Shown: piece after piece, positions 9,490-19,146 of the stretch
Layout of the letters: every line of letters starts with the position of its first letter
Position numbering within the stretch: the stretch's first letter is position 1
From: Kordia aestuariivivens
GTDB lineage: Bacteria > Bacteroidota > Bacteroidia > Flavobacteriales > Flavobacteriaceae
Assembly (NCBI RefSeq): GCF_014397005.1
Contig: NZ_JACGWS010000018.1
Coordinates: forward strand, 1 to 64,000
Reading direction: 5' to 3'
Length of the DNA stretch: 64,000 nt
The notes under the pieces: model-generated
The model's input: the letters and a program-made list of their open reading frames with translations, nothing else
The model's database searches: none
What the model was told of the DNA's origin: nothing
Position numbers and translations under genes: made by a program

Positions 9490-10662
9490 ATGAGTTCAAA
9501 TCGAGTCCATATTTTTGATACAACTTTACGTGATGGTGAGCAGGTTCCAGGCTGTAAACTAAACACCGATGAAAAGTTAATGATTGCTTCGCAATTAGAC
9601 AATTTAGGTGTTGATGTCATTGAAGCTGGGTTTCCAGTTTCGAGTCCAGGAGATTTCCAATCGGTTCAAGCAATTGGAAAACTGATAAAAAATGCAACAG
9701 TTTGCGGACTCACAAGAGCCGTAAAAAACGATATAAAAGTAGCTTCAGAAGCATTAGTGTACGCTAAAAGACCACGAATTCACACAGGAATCGGAACTTC
9801 TGAATCACACATGAAATATAAATTTAACGCAACACCTGAACAAATTATAGAACGTGCAGTTGCTGCGGTTGCGTATGCAAAAACGTTTGTAGAAGATGTA
9901 GAATTCTATGCAGAAGATGCTGGAAGAAGCGACAATGAGTTTTTAGCTAGAGTCTGCGAAGCTGTGATCAAAGCTGGCGCAACAGTGTTGAACATTCCTG
10001 ATACAACTGGGTATTGTTTGCCTGATGAATACGGAGCCAAAATAAAATACTTAAAAGAAAACGTTACTGGAATTCACAACGCCATACTTTCTTGCCATTG
10101 TCATAACGATTTAGGATTGGCTACTGCAAACTCTATTGCAGGTGTTTTAAATGGCGCACGACAAATAGAATGTACGATCAACGGAATTGGCGAACGTGCA
10201 GGAAATACTTCGTTAGAAGAAGTAACTATGATTCTAAAACAACATCCCGATTTAGAATTAAATACAAATATCAACTCAAGAATGTTGACAAGTATCAGTC
10301 AATTAGTTTCTGATACGATGGGAATGCCTGTGCAACCAAACAAAGCGATTGTGGGTGCAAATGCATTTTCGCACAGTTCAGGAATTCATCAAGATGGTGT
10401 GATTAAAAATAGAGAAACCTATGAAATCATGGACCCAAAAGATGTTGGTGCTGCAGATTCGGCTATTGTATTAACTGCAAGAAGCGGAAGAGCTGCGTTG
10501 GCGTACAGAGCTAAAAATGTTGGGTACGACCTAACCAAAAGAGAATTGGATACCATATATGTAGACTTTTTAAATTTTGCTGACAAAAACAAAGAAGTAA
10601 CCGATACAGATATTCATCAGATTATAAAAATGAATGCTGTTTCAAAAAGAATGTACGCATAA
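9490..10662 (+). CDS. leuA: 2-isopropylmalate synthase, short form
   Basis: A 390-residue enzyme condensing acetyl-CoA with 2-oxoisovalerate in the first committed step of leucine synthesis. The TIM-barrel begins with '[13 protein letters not shown]', the metal-binding H-x-H is in '[16 protein letters not shown]', and 'HSSGIHQDG' is the family motif. The protein ends before the roughly 130-residue C-terminal LeuA dimer domain that binds leucine in the 520-residue enterobacterial enzymes. Classical feedback inhibition through that domain is therefore not possible. The stop overlaps the leuC start by one base, showing a tight operon. Confidence 0.93.
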   Translation: MSSNRVHIFDTTLRDGEQVPGCKLNTDEKLMIASQLDNLGVDVIEAGFPVSSPGDFQSVQAIGKLIKNATVCGLTRAVKNDIKVASEALVYAKRPRIHTGIGTSESHMKYKFNATPEQIIERAVAAVAYAKTFVEDVEFYAEDAGRSDNEFLARVCEAVIKAGATVLNIPDTTGYCLPDEYGAKIKYLKENVTGIHNAILSCHCHNDLGLATANSIAGVLNGARQIECTINGIGERAGNTSLEEVTMILKQHPDLELNTNINSRMLTSISQLVSDTMGMPVQPNKAIVGANAFSHSSGIHQDGVIKNRETYEIMDPKDVGAADSAIVLTARSGRAALAYRAKNVGYDLTKRELDTIYVDFLNFADKNKEVTDTDIHQIIKMNAVSKRMYA

Positions 10663-12053
10663 TGGGAAAAACATTATTTGATAAAGTATGGGATTCACAT
10701 GTCGTAGACAGCATTCCCAATGGACCACAAATTTTATACATTGACAAACATTTAATTCATGAAGTAACGAGTCCGCAAGCATTCAATGAATTAAAAAAAC
10801 GAGACATTCCAGTTTTCAGACCGAAACAAATTGTAGCAACTGCCGATCACAATACACCAACAGTAGATCAACATTTGCCTGTAAAAGACGCTTTGTCTCG
10901 AAATCAACTGGAACAATTACAACAAAACTGCGACGAACACAACATAGAATTATATGCATTAGGACACAAATACAACGGAATCGTTCACGTGATGGCACCC
11001 GAATTGGGAATCACACAACCTGGAATGACGATGGTTTGCGGCGACAGTCACACCTCCACACACGGTGCCTTTGGCGCGATTGCTTTCGGAATTGGAACAA
11101 GTCAAGTTGCACAAGTATTTGCAAGTCAATCATTATTATTAAAGAAACCAAAAAAGATGCGCATTACCGTAAATGGTACAACGCACAAAAACGTACTTCC
11201 GAAAGATGTCATCTTATATATCATTTCAAAATTAGGAACGGATAGCGGAACCGAACACTTTATAGAGTTCGCTGGCGACGTATTTAAAAATATGTCTATG
11301 GAAGGACGCATGACGGTTTGCAACATGAGTATAGAAATGGGCGCGCGTGGCGGCATGATTGCGCCTGACGAAACCACTTTTGCATACATAGCAGGCAAAA
11401 AATTTGCACCAAAAGGCACTGATTTTGACACCAAAGTTGCCTATTGGAAAACGTTGAAAACGGACGATTCCGCGGAATTTGACACGGAATTTACGTTTGA
11501 CGCTTCCGACATTACGCCAATGATTACGTTTGGTACAAATCCAGGGATGGGAATTCAACTTACAGAAAACATTCCGACAGGAAAAGATGCCAACTTAGAG
11601 AAATCGCTCCAATACATGAATTTCGAAAAAGGCGCTTCGTTGCTTGGACAAAAAGTAAACTATGTCTTCATCGGAAGTTGTACCAATTCTAGAATTGAAG
11701 ATTTTAGAGTTGTCGCAGACTATGTAAAAGGCAAGCAAAAAGCATCAAATATTAATGCTTGGTTAGTGCCAGGTTCGCAATTGGTTGTAGAACAAATAAA
11801 AAAAGAAGGTTTAGACAAAGTATTTGAAGCAGCAGGTTTCAAGTTGCGTCAACCAGGTTGTTCAGCGTGTTTGGCAATGAATGATGATAAAATTCCGGAA
11901 GGCGAATATTGCGTTTCTACGTCTAACCGAAATTTTGAAGGACGACAAGGACAAGGTTCGCGTACGTTATTAGCGAGTCCGTTAGTAGCAGCGGCAACTG
12001 CCATTGCAGGAGAAATAATTGATGTTAACGTTCCAGTATTGGAAGAAGCCTAA
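10662..12053 (+). CDS. leuC: 3-isopropylmalate dehydratase large subunit
   Basis: A 463-residue aconitase-family subunit that, with LeuD, isomerises 2- to 3-isopropylmalate. The [4Fe-4S] ligands are visible in '[13 protein letters not shown]' and in '[15 protein letters not shown]'. '[28 protein letters not shown]' is the active-site signature. The length is typical. The start overlaps the leuA stop by one base, and leuD follows 9 bp after the stop. Confidence 0.96.
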   Translation: MGKTLFDKVWDSHVVDSIPNGPQILYIDKHLIHEVTSPQAFNELKKRDIPVFRPKQIVATADHNTPTVDQHLPVKDALSRNQLEQLQQNCDEHNIELYALGHKYNGIVHVMAPELGITQPGMTMVCGDSHTSTHGAFGAIAFGIGTSQVAQVFASQSLLLKKPKKMRITVNGTTHKNVLPKDVILYIISKLGTDSGTEHFIEFAGDVFKNMSMEGRMTVCNMSIEMGARGGMIAPDETTFAYIAGKKFAPKGTDFDTKVAYWKTLKTDDSAEFDTEFTFDASDITPMITFGTNPGMGIQLTENIPTGKDANLEKSLQYMNFEKGASLLGQKVNYVFIGSCTNSRIEDFRVVADYVKGKQKASNINAWLVPGSQLVVEQIKKEGLDKVFEAAGFKLRQPGCSACLAMNDDKIPEGEYCVSTSNRNFEGRQGQGSRTLLASPLVAAATAIAGEIIDVNVPVLEEA

Positions 12054-12062
12054 AAATAGAGT

Positions 12063-12647
12063 ATGAGCACATTCAAAAAAATCACATCTACGGCGTATCC
12101 ATTACCCGAAGAAAATATAGACACCGATCAAATCATTCCTGCGCGCTTTCTAAAAGCGACCGACAGAGAAGGTTTTGGTGAAAATTTATTTAGAGATTGG
12201 CGCTATCACAATGATGGAAGCGAAAATACTGATTTCGTATTAAATCAAACGCACTATTCAGGTGCAATTTTGGTAGCTGGACATAACTTTGGTTGCGGTT
12301 CTAGTAGAGAACACGCGGCTTGGGCATTGAAAGACTTTGGATTCAGCGTTATCATATCGAGTTTCTTTGCAGATATTTTCAAAGGAAATGCATTAAACAA
12401 TCATGTATTGCCAATTCAGGTGACACCTGACTATTTAGAGCAACTATTACAAACCATACAAGAAGATCCAAAAACCGCGATTGAAGTCAATTTAGACGAG
12501 CAAACGGTTACTTTTGGAGCAAACAAAGTTACGTTTGACATTGATCCGTATAAAAAACTGTGCTTACAAAATGGATATGATGATATTGACTTTTTAGTCA
12601 GTAAACTATCCAACATTGAAGCATTTGAAAAACAACATATATATTAG
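12063..12647 (+). CDS. leuD: 3-isopropylmalate dehydratase small subunit
   Basis: A 194-residue swivel-domain subunit of the isopropylmalate isomerase. 'NIDTDQIIPARFLK' and 'GHNFGCGSSREHAAWAL' are the family signatures, the second carrying the Ser-Arg of the substrate loop. It partners LeuC from the gene just upstream. Only 2 bp separate it from leuB. Confidence 0.96.
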   Translation: MSTFKKITSTAYPLPEENIDTDQIIPARFLKATDREGFGENLFRDWRYHNDGSENTDFVLNQTHYSGAILVAGHNFGCGSSREHAAWALKDFGFSVIISSFFADIFKGNALNNHVLPIQVTPDYLEQLLQTIQEDPKTAIEVNLDEQTVTFGANKVTFDIDPYKKLCLQNGYDDIDFLVSKLSNIEAFEKQHIY

Positions 12648-12649
12648 TT

Positions 12650-13765
12650 ATGAACTTACACATTGCAGTCCTTTCAGGTGATGGAATTGGTCCTGAAGTT
12701 ACGAGTCAATCCATAAAAATATTAACTGCGATCGCAGAGAAATATCAGCATACCTTTACGTTTGAAAATGCATTGGTTGGCGCTATTGCCATCGATGAAA
12801 CTGGAAATCCATTGCCCGAAAAAACATTAGACCTTTGTTTGGATGCAGATGCCGTATTATTTGGCGCTATTGGCGATCCAAAATACGATAATGATCCTTC
12901 AGCGAAAGTACGTCCCGAACAAGGTTTATTAGCCTTGCGAAAAGCACTGGGTTTATTTGCCAACATTCGTCCTGTAAAAGCGTATGATACTTTATTGGAC
13001 AAATCGCCTTTAAAAAAACATATCATTCAAGATACAGATATTGTTATTTATCGCGAATTGACTGGCGGAATTTATTTTGGTAAAAAAACATTAAGTGAAG
13101 ATGGTACAAAAGCTTCTGATTTATGTGAGTATAGCCGAGGAGAAATAGAACGCGTTGCGCATTTGGCTTTTAAAGCTGCTCAAGGCAGAAGAAACAAGTT
13201 GACATTAGTTGACAAAGCCAATGTACTAGAAACTTCTCGTTTGTGGCGAAAAGTGGTGACGGCAATGGCTTCACATTATCCTGATGTTGCTTTAGATTTT
13301 CTTTTTGTAGACAATGCTGCGATGCAAATGGTGTTAAATCCGAGTCAGTTTGATGTCATTTTAACGGAGAACATGTTTGGTGATATCATTTCGGATGAAG
13401 CCAGCGTTATTGGCGGATCAATCGGTTTATTAGCGTCTGCCTCTATCGGAAGCAAATATGCGTTGTTTGAACCAATTCACGGTTCGTATCCGCAAGCTAC
13501 AGGAAAAGGAATTGCAAATCCGGTTGCATCTATTCTATCGGCAGCGATGTTGTTAGATCATTTTGGATTGTCGGAAGAAGCCGAAACCGTTAGAAGTGCC
13601 GTAGAACATACCATCAATTTAGAAATTTGCACACCCGATCTAAATAAAGATGGCGGCTATTCCACAGAAAATGTAGGAACATTTATAGAAGAATTCATCG
13701 CAAATAGCGGTGGAATACATATCAATTCAGGAAATATAAAAGTAGGTCAATCTACCATAATTTAG
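12650..13765 (+). CDS. leuB: 3-isopropylmalate dehydrogenase
   Basis: A 371-residue NAD-dependent oxidative decarboxylase, third step of the leucine branch. 'VLSGDGIGPEV' starts the protein, 'RPEQGLLALRKALGLFANIRPVK' carries the substrate arginines, and 'VILTENMFGDIISDEASVIGGSIGLLASAS' holds the metal Asp residues and the family signature. It closes the A-C-D-B operon, which ends in a strong hairpin 16 bp after the stop. Confidence 0.96.
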   Translation: MNLHIAVLSGDGIGPEVTSQSIKILTAIAEKYQHTFTFENALVGAIAIDETGNPLPEKTLDLCLDADAVLFGAIGDPKYDNDPSAKVRPEQGLLALRKALGLFANIRPVKAYDTLLDKSPLKKHIIQDTDIVIYRELTGGIYFGKKTLSEDGTKASDLCEYSRGEIERVAHLAFKAAQGRRNKLTLVDKANVLETSRLWRKVVTAMASHYPDVALDFLFVDNAAMQMVLNPSQFDVILTENMFGDIISDEASVIGGSIGLLASASIGSKYALFEPIHGSYPQATGKGIANPVASILSAAMLLDHFGLSEEAETVRSAVEHTINLEICTPDLNKDGGYSTENVGTFIEEFIANSGGIHINSGNIKVGQSTII

Positions 13766-13780
13766 TGATTAGAGTACCTA

Positions 13781-13817
13781 GTATTCCCTTTCGTTTGCCC
13801 GAAAGGGGATACTTTTT
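13781..13817 (+). terminator. intrinsic terminator of the leu operon
   Basis: GTATTCCCTTTCG (13781-13793) pairs with CGAAAGGGGATAC (13800-13812) across a 6-nt loop, with one G-U, followed by five T. Confidence 0.9.
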
Positions 13818-13853
13818 AGTTCATTCATTCTCAAGCATCTAGAAAATATTCTC

Positions 13854-13861
13854 TATTTTTG
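13854..13861 (+). promoter_or_regulatory. putative -7 element of the first toxin-antitoxin pair
   Basis: TATTTTTG fits TAnnTTTG and lies 19 bp before the antitoxin ATG. No clear -33 TTTG is seen. Confidence 0.45.
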
Positions 13862-13880
13862 CATCAATAAAAGATTGAAA

Positions 13881-14102
13881 ATGAATATTCAAGCTGAAAA
13901 AATAGAATTATTGAAATTGTTATCGAATACCGATAATCCTAAAACTATTCAAGCAATCAAGCAAATCTTTGAAAAAGAAAATGCTACTGATTTGTGGGAC
14001 GAACTAACTGCGGAGCAAAAAGCTGAAATTAAACAAGCTACTTCTGAAATTGAAAGCGGAAATGTTACTGATTACAATTCATTTATGGCAAACCATAAAT
14101 AA
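13881..14102 (+). CDS. putative type II antitoxin
   Basis: I chose the ATG over an in-frame TTG two codons upstream, giving 73 residues. The protein is helical and acidic toward the end ('LWDELTAEQKAEIKQATSEIESGNVTDYNSFM'), a tail common in Bacteroidota antitoxins paired with RelE/ParE toxins. No DNA-binding fold is obvious. It sits 6 bp upstream of the toxin gene. Confidence 0.7.
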   Translation: MNIQAEKIELLKLLSNTDNPKTIQAIKQIFEKENATDLWDELTAEQKAEIKQATSEIESGNVTDYNSFMANHK

Positions 14103-14108
14103 GTAAGA

Positions 14109-14408
14109 ATGAACAGAAAAGTGAAAATTTCAGAAACTGCAGAAAGAAAACTTGAAAAACTTTTTGATTCTCTACTCAAAAATTGGTCTGTAAAGGTAAA
14201 GTTTGACTTTATAAAAAAATTAGATAAGTCTATTAAGGTTATAAAATTACACCCTAAAATATTTCCCGAAGTACAGAAAGGCAGTGGACTTTATAGATGC
14301 GCAATTACTAAGCTAACACCTTTGTATTATCGATTTAACACGGAAACAATATTCATAGTTACCATTTTTGATACAAGACAAAATCCATCAAATTTGAAAA
14401 ACTCATAA
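14109..14408 (+). CDS. RelE/ParE family toxin
   Basis: A basic 99-residue protein with the RelE/ParE layout: an N-terminal helical hairpin ('ISETAERKLEKLFDSLLKNW'), a central strand ('LYRCAITKLTPLYYRF'), and the terminal 'IVTIFDTRQNPSNL' seen in many Bacteroidota members. Such toxins cleave mRNA on the ribosome or poison gyrase; which applies here cannot be told. It pairs with the small gene just upstream. Confidence 0.8.
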   Translation: MNRKVKISETAERKLEKLFDSLLKNWSVKVKFDFIKKLDKSIKVIKLHPKIFPEVQKGSGLYRCAITKLTPLYYRFNTETIFIVTIFDTRQNPSNLKNS

Positions 14409-14417
14409 AATAAAATG

Positions 14418-14444
14418 TGTCACATCGAGCACAGCCGAGATGAC
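14418..14444. repeat. imperfect palindrome of the dispersed 'gagcgcagtcga' type
   Basis: TGTCA...TGACA arms enclose a degenerate form of the 'TCGAGCRCAGYCGA' unit that recurs in intergenic gaps of this window (44218-44240, 47980-48008). It is non-coding. Confidence 0.5.
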
Positions 14445-14593
14445 AAAAAACCACAAATCACACCGAGAACTTTCAATCTGAAAGTAAGAAACATTCTTAT
14501 CAACAAAACTATTAGAATTGTTCATTGAATCTTACCAAAGGCATCGTTCCTGTGAAATGATTTTAATACTTTTACAGCTATATTTAATAGATC

Positions 14594-16486
14594 ATGAAAA
14601 TCGCTCAAAAAAATTATATTTTCGATTTCGACAGCACACTTACGAGTGTGGAAGCATTGGATGTTTTAGCCGAAATCACTTTGGTAAACAATCCGAAGAA
14701 AAACGAAATTATTGAAGAAATTCAAGAAATTACCAACTTAGGAATTGACGGCGAAATTTCCTTTACGGAATCGTTAGAGCGACGCATTAAGTTATTGCAT
14801 GCGCACAAATCTAATTTGGATGAATTAATCCGCAGATTGCATCAACAATTATCATCTTCTATTGAAAGTAACAAAGAATTTTTTGAGAACTATGCGGATG
14901 ATATTTATGTAATTTCATGCGGATTCAAAGAGTTTATCGAACCTATTGTGAAAGAATACAATATTCCTGCCGATCGTGTGTATGCGAATACATTTACGTT
15001 TGATGAAGAAGGTCATATTATTGGGTTTGATGCCGAAAATGTACTCTCGCAACACAACGGGAAAATTCAATGTTTAAAAGACATGGGGCTCGAAGGAGAA
15101 ATTCAGGTAATTGGCGATGGATATAGCGATTATGTGATGCGTGAAGCTGGTGTTGCCGATAAGTTTTTTGCCTTTACAGAAAATGTTTCTAGAGACAAAG
15201 CGGTAGACAAAGCTGATCATGTAACTCCAAATTTGGACGAGTTTTTATTTGTAAATAAATTACCGCGAAACATCTCGTATCCAAAAAATAGAATCAAAAT
15301 ATTATTACTAGAAAACATTCACTCTGACGCGTTTGACCGTTTGGCAGATGATGGATTTAGTGTAGAAATATTATCGCACAGTTTATCAGAAGACGATTTA
15401 ATCGAAAAAATAAAAGACATTCACGTGTTGGGAATTCGTTCCAAAACGCAAGTCACACCGAAAGTCATTAAAGCGGCTAAAAAGTTATTAACGATTGGTG
15501 CTTTTTGTATCGGAACGAAGCAAATAGATTTAGAATCGTGTAAAGAACACGGAATTGTCGTATTCAACGCGCCATACAGCAATACGCGTTCGGTGGTTGA
15601 ATTGGCAATTGGAGAAATTATTATGTTGATGCGAAGTGTATTTCCTCGAAGTACCGAATTGCACAACGGACAATGGAATAAGACTGCAAAAGGTTCACGT
15701 GAAGTACGTGGAAAGAAACTCGGAATTATTGGATATGGAAACATTGGAAAGCAATTATCTGTCTTAGCAGAAGCCATGGGAATGGTGGTTCATTATTACG
15801 ATATTGAAGATCGATTGGCACTTGGAAACGCTCGAAAATGTAACTCTTTGGAAGAATTATTAGCGATTTCAGATGTGGTTTCATTACACGTAGATGATAA
15901 TGCTGCGAATAAAAATTTCTTTGGCAAAGCTCAATTTGACCAAATGAAAGATGGTGCTATCTTAATCAACTTAGCTAGAGGTTTTGTGGTAGATATTGAA
16001 GCTTTAAAAGCGGCAATTGAAAGTGGTAAAATTGCAGGTACTGCTGTAGATGTATATCCAGAAGAACCACGTGCTAACGGAGCGTTTGAAACACCATTGA
16101 AAGGACTCAACAATGTAATTTTAACGCCACATGTTGGTGGAAGTACGGAAGAAGCACAACGTGATATAGCCGATTTTGTTCCGAATAAAATTATGGCATA
16201 CATCAACTCTGGAAATACAGTTGATGCCGTCAACTTTCCAAACATTCGCTTACCACGACAAACCAATGCGCATCGTTTCTTGCACATTCACAAAAACGTA
16301 CCTGGAATCATGGCGAAAGTCAACAAAGTATTGGCAAAATACGAATTGAACGTAACTGGACAATATTTATCTACGGATAGTAAAGTTGGGTATGTAATTG
16401 TGGATGTAGACAAAGAGTACAACAAAAAAGTAACCTCAGCGTTGAAGAATGTAGAGCATACGATTAAGTTTCGGATATTGTATTAA
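14594..16486 (+). CDS. bifunctional phosphoserine phosphatase / D-3-phosphoglycerate dehydrogenase
   Basis: A 630-residue fusion of the first and last steps of serine synthesis. Residues 1-220 are a HAD phosphatase: 'YIFDFDSTLTSVEALD' has both catalytic Asp residues, and 'IGDGYSDYVM' is the third HAD motif. Residues about 235-545 are a SerA-type dehydrogenase with the NAD-binding 'LGIIGYGNIGKQLS' and the catalytic His in 'ILTPHVGGSTEEAQ'. The last 80 residues ('VPGIMAKVNKVLAKYELNVTGQYLSTD') form an ACT domain. The middle enzyme, SerC, is not in the window. The start is the ATG 13 codons before the first HAD Asp cluster ends. Confidence 0.93.
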   Translation: MKIAQKNYIFDFDSTLTSVEALDVLAEITLVNNPKKNEIIEEIQEITNLGIDGEISFTESLERRIKLLHAHKSNLDELIRRLHQQLSSSIESNKEFFENYADDIYVISCGFKEFIEPIVKEYNIPADRVYANTFTFDEEGHIIGFDAENVLSQHNGKIQCLKDMGLEGEIQVIGDGYSDYVMREAGVADKFFAFTENVSRDKAVDKADHVTPNLDEFLFVNKLPRNISYPKNRIKILLLENIHSDAFDRLADDGFSVEILSHSLSEDDLIEKIKDIHVLGIRSKTQVTPKVIKAAKKLLTIGAFCIGTKQIDLESCKEHGIVVFNAPYSNTRSVVELAIGEIIMLMRSVFPRSTELHNGQWNKTAKGSREVRGKKLGIIGYGNIGKQLSVLAEAMGMVVHYYDIEDRLALGNARKCNSLEELLAISDVVSLHVDDNAANKNFFGKAQFDQMKDGAILINLARGFVVDIEALKAAIESGKIAGTAVDVYPEEPRANGAFETPLKGLNNVILTPHVGGSTEEAQRDIADFVPNKIMAYINSGNTVDAVNFPNIRLPRQTNAHRFLHIHKNVPGIMAKVNKVLAKYELNVTGQYLSTDSKVGYVIVDVDKEYNKKVTSALKNVEHTIKFRILY

Positions 16487-16607
16487 AAAGAGAAAAGAGC
16501 CTAGATCGCTTTGCTTATAGAAAATAGACACTTAGGAACGTCAGATCGAGTGGTTTTTTTCATGGAGAGCAATCGAAATGAAAAAAATTGTATCGAGATC
16601 TAATTTC

Positions 16608-16672
16608 TGTCATTCCTGCGAAGGCAGGAATCCATCAAGAATAAGGGTAGATTCCGCAACAAGTGCGGAATC
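16608..16672. repeat. pair of short palindromic repeats
   Basis: ATTCCTGC/GCAGGAAT (16612-16631, loop GAAG) is followed by GATTCCGCA/TGCGGAATC (16650-16672, 5-nt loop). Both are perfect. The first matches the widespread 'TCATTCCTGCGAAGGCAGGAAT' dispersed palindrome found in many bacteria. It lies between serA and the hemolysin III gene. Confidence 0.75.
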
Positions 16673-16756
16673 AACTAGAAACAAACTTTCAATTAAAACC
16701 ACTTGGTAACATCATAGAAATCGAAGTTACCTTTTTAATCCACAAAAAAATACTCT

Positions 16757-17413
16757 TTGAAACCTAAAAAAGAAGTTGTCTATTATTCGCCTTTAGAGGA
16801 AAAACTCAATATCGTTTCGCACGGAATTGGCGTAGTTTTGGGTGTCATTGCGTTGGTGTTTTTAATCATTCATGCGGCGCAACATGGTGAAACCGTTCAC
16901 ATTGTAAGTTTTACAATATATGGTTTTAGTATTATCATTTTGTATTTGGCTTCTACCTTATATCACAAAGCAACAAAACCACTACTGCGAAACCGACTGC
17001 GTATTTTTGATCATGCAGCGATATATGTGCTTATTGCAGGAACCTACACACCTTTTGCGCTCGTTACACTCAAAGGAACGACAGGCTGGGTTATTTTTGG
17101 AACCGTTTGGGCATTTGCCGCGATTGGAATTACGATGAAACTCTTCTTTACAGGCAAATTTGACAAGCTTTCCACTATGATGTATGTTTTTATGGGTTGG
17201 ATTATTGTTTTTGCTATCAAACCGCTCATCGCGAATTTACCAAGTGAAGGTTTATTTTGGTTGATGGCTGGTGGCGCTGCGTATACGATTGGCGCAATTT
17301 TATACAGCATTCGCAGTTTAAAGTTTAATCATGCTATCTTCCATGTTTTTGTCTTAATTGGAAGTGTTTGTCACTTTATTTCTGTGTATTGGTATGTGTT
17401 GCCGAGAGGTTAG
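16757..17413 (+). CDS. hemolysin III / PAQR family membrane protein (YqfA-like)
   Basis: A 218-residue integral membrane protein with about seven hydrophobic segments. It has the family motifs 'EEKLNIVSHGIGVVLGV', 'STLYH' and 'FDHAAIYVLIAGTYTPF', and the late 'NHAIFHVFVLIGSVCHFISVYWYVLP' with the conserved His residues thought to bind metal. Bacterial members are linked to membrane lipid homeostasis. The frame opens with TTG; the alternative ATGs are well inside the first conserved region, so the TTG start is likely real. Confidence 0.88.
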   Translation: MKPKKEVVYYSPLEEKLNIVSHGIGVVLGVIALVFLIIHAAQHGETVHIVSFTIYGFSIIILYLASTLYHKATKPLLRNRLRIFDHAAIYVLIAGTYTPFALVTLKGTTGWVIFGTVWAFAAIGITMKLFFTGKFDKLSTMMYVFMGWIIVFAIKPLIANLPSEGLFWLMAGGAAYTIGAILYSIRSLKFNHAIFHVFVLIGSVCHFISVYWYVLPRG

Positions 17414-17445
17414 TCATTCATTAATCAAATTAAAAATAATCTATT

Positions 17446-17928
17446 ATGAAAATCTTATTGAAAGCATTCATAATAGTTGTGGTGCTATTTACAATATTTA
17501 TAACCTTATTTTTAGTTGCATTTGGCGATTACACAAATAGAACACATTTCAAAATTTACTCTTCTGACAAAAGTCAATGTGTTACTATTATTACCAAAGG
17601 TTATTTTCGATATATTATTGATGGGAAACATAGTATTGTACCAACTTCTAATTATATAAAACTTGACGTTAGAAATATTGATAGTTTGGGAGATGAGATT
17701 GGAGTTTGTTGGCATAATGGAAACTACGAATGGGAAATTGTCAATGATCGCGCTATTATTATTGAAAATAAGCTTGATACAACTCGTTTTAAATTCAATA
17801 CAAGCTGGGAAAAAGATGAGCGAGGTATTCCAAATCCCAAAAAATATTTAGCGCCAAATTGCGGAACAATGGATTTGTTAAGAATGGAAGACCTTCTTTC
17901 TGGTGAAAATATAATTATAGAAAATTAA
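17446..17928 (+). CDS. hypothetical membrane-anchored protein
   Basis: A 160-residue protein with an N-terminal hydrophobic segment (about residues 5-24) that is a signal anchor or uncleaved signal, followed by a beta-rich domain ('FKIYSSDKSQCVTIITKGYFRYIIDG'). I do not recognise the family. It starts 32 bp after the hemolysin III stop and may share its transcript. Confidence 0.6.
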   Translation: MKILLKAFIIVVVLFTIFITLFLVAFGDYTNRTHFKIYSSDKSQCVTIITKGYFRYIIDGKHSIVPTSNYIKLDVRNIDSLGDEIGVCWHNGNYEWEIVNDRAIIIENKLDTTRFKFNTSWEKDERGIPNPKKYLAPNCGTMDLLRMEDLLSGENIIIEN

Positions 17929-18172
17929 AACTATTAATAGCTAACCATTCCACTTTTCTTCACCATAAAGCCCTAAGTATAAACACGCGTTTTCACGATT
18001 CTGCTTTAACCCAATTCATCTTTTCAGTATCTTTAGTTCCTGCACAACGTAAGACTTCCCTATTAATTTACACATCCGTCGAGCTTTGCAAAAAATAGCT
18101 GTTGGAGTCCAGATCCCACGTTAAAAAACGGAACAATGCTGTAAAAAATATGGAGCAAAAAAACAATTGAGT

Positions 18173-19036
18173 ATGGTTATAGTAAATACCCTAGAAGGTC
18201 AGGCGCGTGTGCGACTTTATATTAAAGATAAAAATTTGTATCTGACAAGATCTTTAAGTAGTCAAAAATTTCTTGAAGGTAAAAATAATAGATTTGGAGA
18301 TATTGGAAAGGTTTCATGGTGGGAAATTCATCCCGTAGAAGCTGGAAAACCCGAAAAAGGAAATCGATTTTCTAATGACGGTTTTTATATATCTACTAAA
18401 ATTACTGAAGTACTATATAGGTCGCCCCAAGCCATAGAATTAGTAAAAGATGAAGCGCATGCAGTTATTTTATATGCTAGAGCACCAAGCGAATCTTCAA
18501 CTACTTTTGTACTTACTTCTGGTATAGATAATCATTCAAGCAGAGCACTTTCGCTAACTGCTCGAGGTGACGTTGGTATATATCATTTATTACTTCCAAA
18601 TGACGAAACACCTATATTTCAACACTTTATACCAAAAGGAAATCTACAACCGTTACCTTATAAAGTAGGCGACCATGTTGGTGGTGGTATTGTATTTTGG
18701 GTGAATGATGATGGCAGCGAAGGACGCGTAGTTGCATTAGAAGATCAAGACAATGAAATCAATTGGTCAGAAGCTAAAGAGCTTTGTGAAAACTTAGAAC
18801 TAAATGGATTTTCCGATTGGTACGCACCTTCTATTAGCGATTTAAAATACATGGAATTTAACTTAGACAGTGCAGGTTTGGGAGATTTTAATCAAGAGAA
18901 ACCTTATTGGAGTTCTAAAGCCCACGATAAAACGCATGCTTGGACTTTTAAGTTTAAGGATCATGGAACGGCTATCGCACATCACAAAGTCAATTTATAT
19001 AATACGCGTGCTGTTAGAGACATTAAAGCCGAATAA
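18173..19036 (+). CDS. protein with C-terminal Lcl (DUF1566-like) domain
   Basis: I prefer the ATG at the third codon of the frame over the upstream TTG, giving 287 residues. Residues about 1-145 are beta-rich and unrecognised. From about residue 160, 'YKVGDHVGGGIVFWVNDDGSEGRVVALEDQDNEINWSEAKELCENL.LNGFSDWYAPSISDL' follows the Legionella collagen-like C-terminal (DUF1566) pattern, a lectin-like fold of surface proteins. No signal peptide is visible, so localisation is unclear. A TTCG-loop terminator follows. Confidence 0.7.
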   Translation: MVIVNTLEGQARVRLYIKDKNLYLTRSLSSQKFLEGKNNRFGDIGKVSWWEIHPVEAGKPEKGNRFSNDGFYISTKITEVLYRSPQAIELVKDEAHAVILYARAPSESSTTFVLTSGIDNHSSRALSLTARGDVGIYHLLLPNDETPIFQHFIPKGNLQPLPYKVGDHVGGGIVFWVNDDGSEGRVVALEDQDNEINWSEAKELCENLELNGFSDWYAPSISDLKYMEFNLDSAGLGDFNQEKPYWSSKAHDKTHAWTFKFKDHGTAIAHHKVNLYNTRAVRDIKAE

Positions 19037-19060
19037 GAGCATCCATTATAATTTATAAAA

Positions 19061-19090
19061 CCATAAAGCTAGGTTCGCCTAGTTTTATGG
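19061..19090 (+). terminator. intrinsic terminator with TTCG tetraloop
   Basis: CCATAAAGCTAGG pairs with CCTAGTTTTATGG around TTCG, with one G-U; the downstream tract is only moderately T-rich. Confidence 0.7.
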
Positions 19091-19146
19091 GTTTACTTTA
19101 AGACAGTTATATTTTTTAGTACATTTAAACAAAATCATATACAACA

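Noticed and set aside
18167-18172. TTG start two codons before the ATG of the Lcl-domain gene
   Set aside because: An ATG is available two codons on, and nothing favours the TTG.
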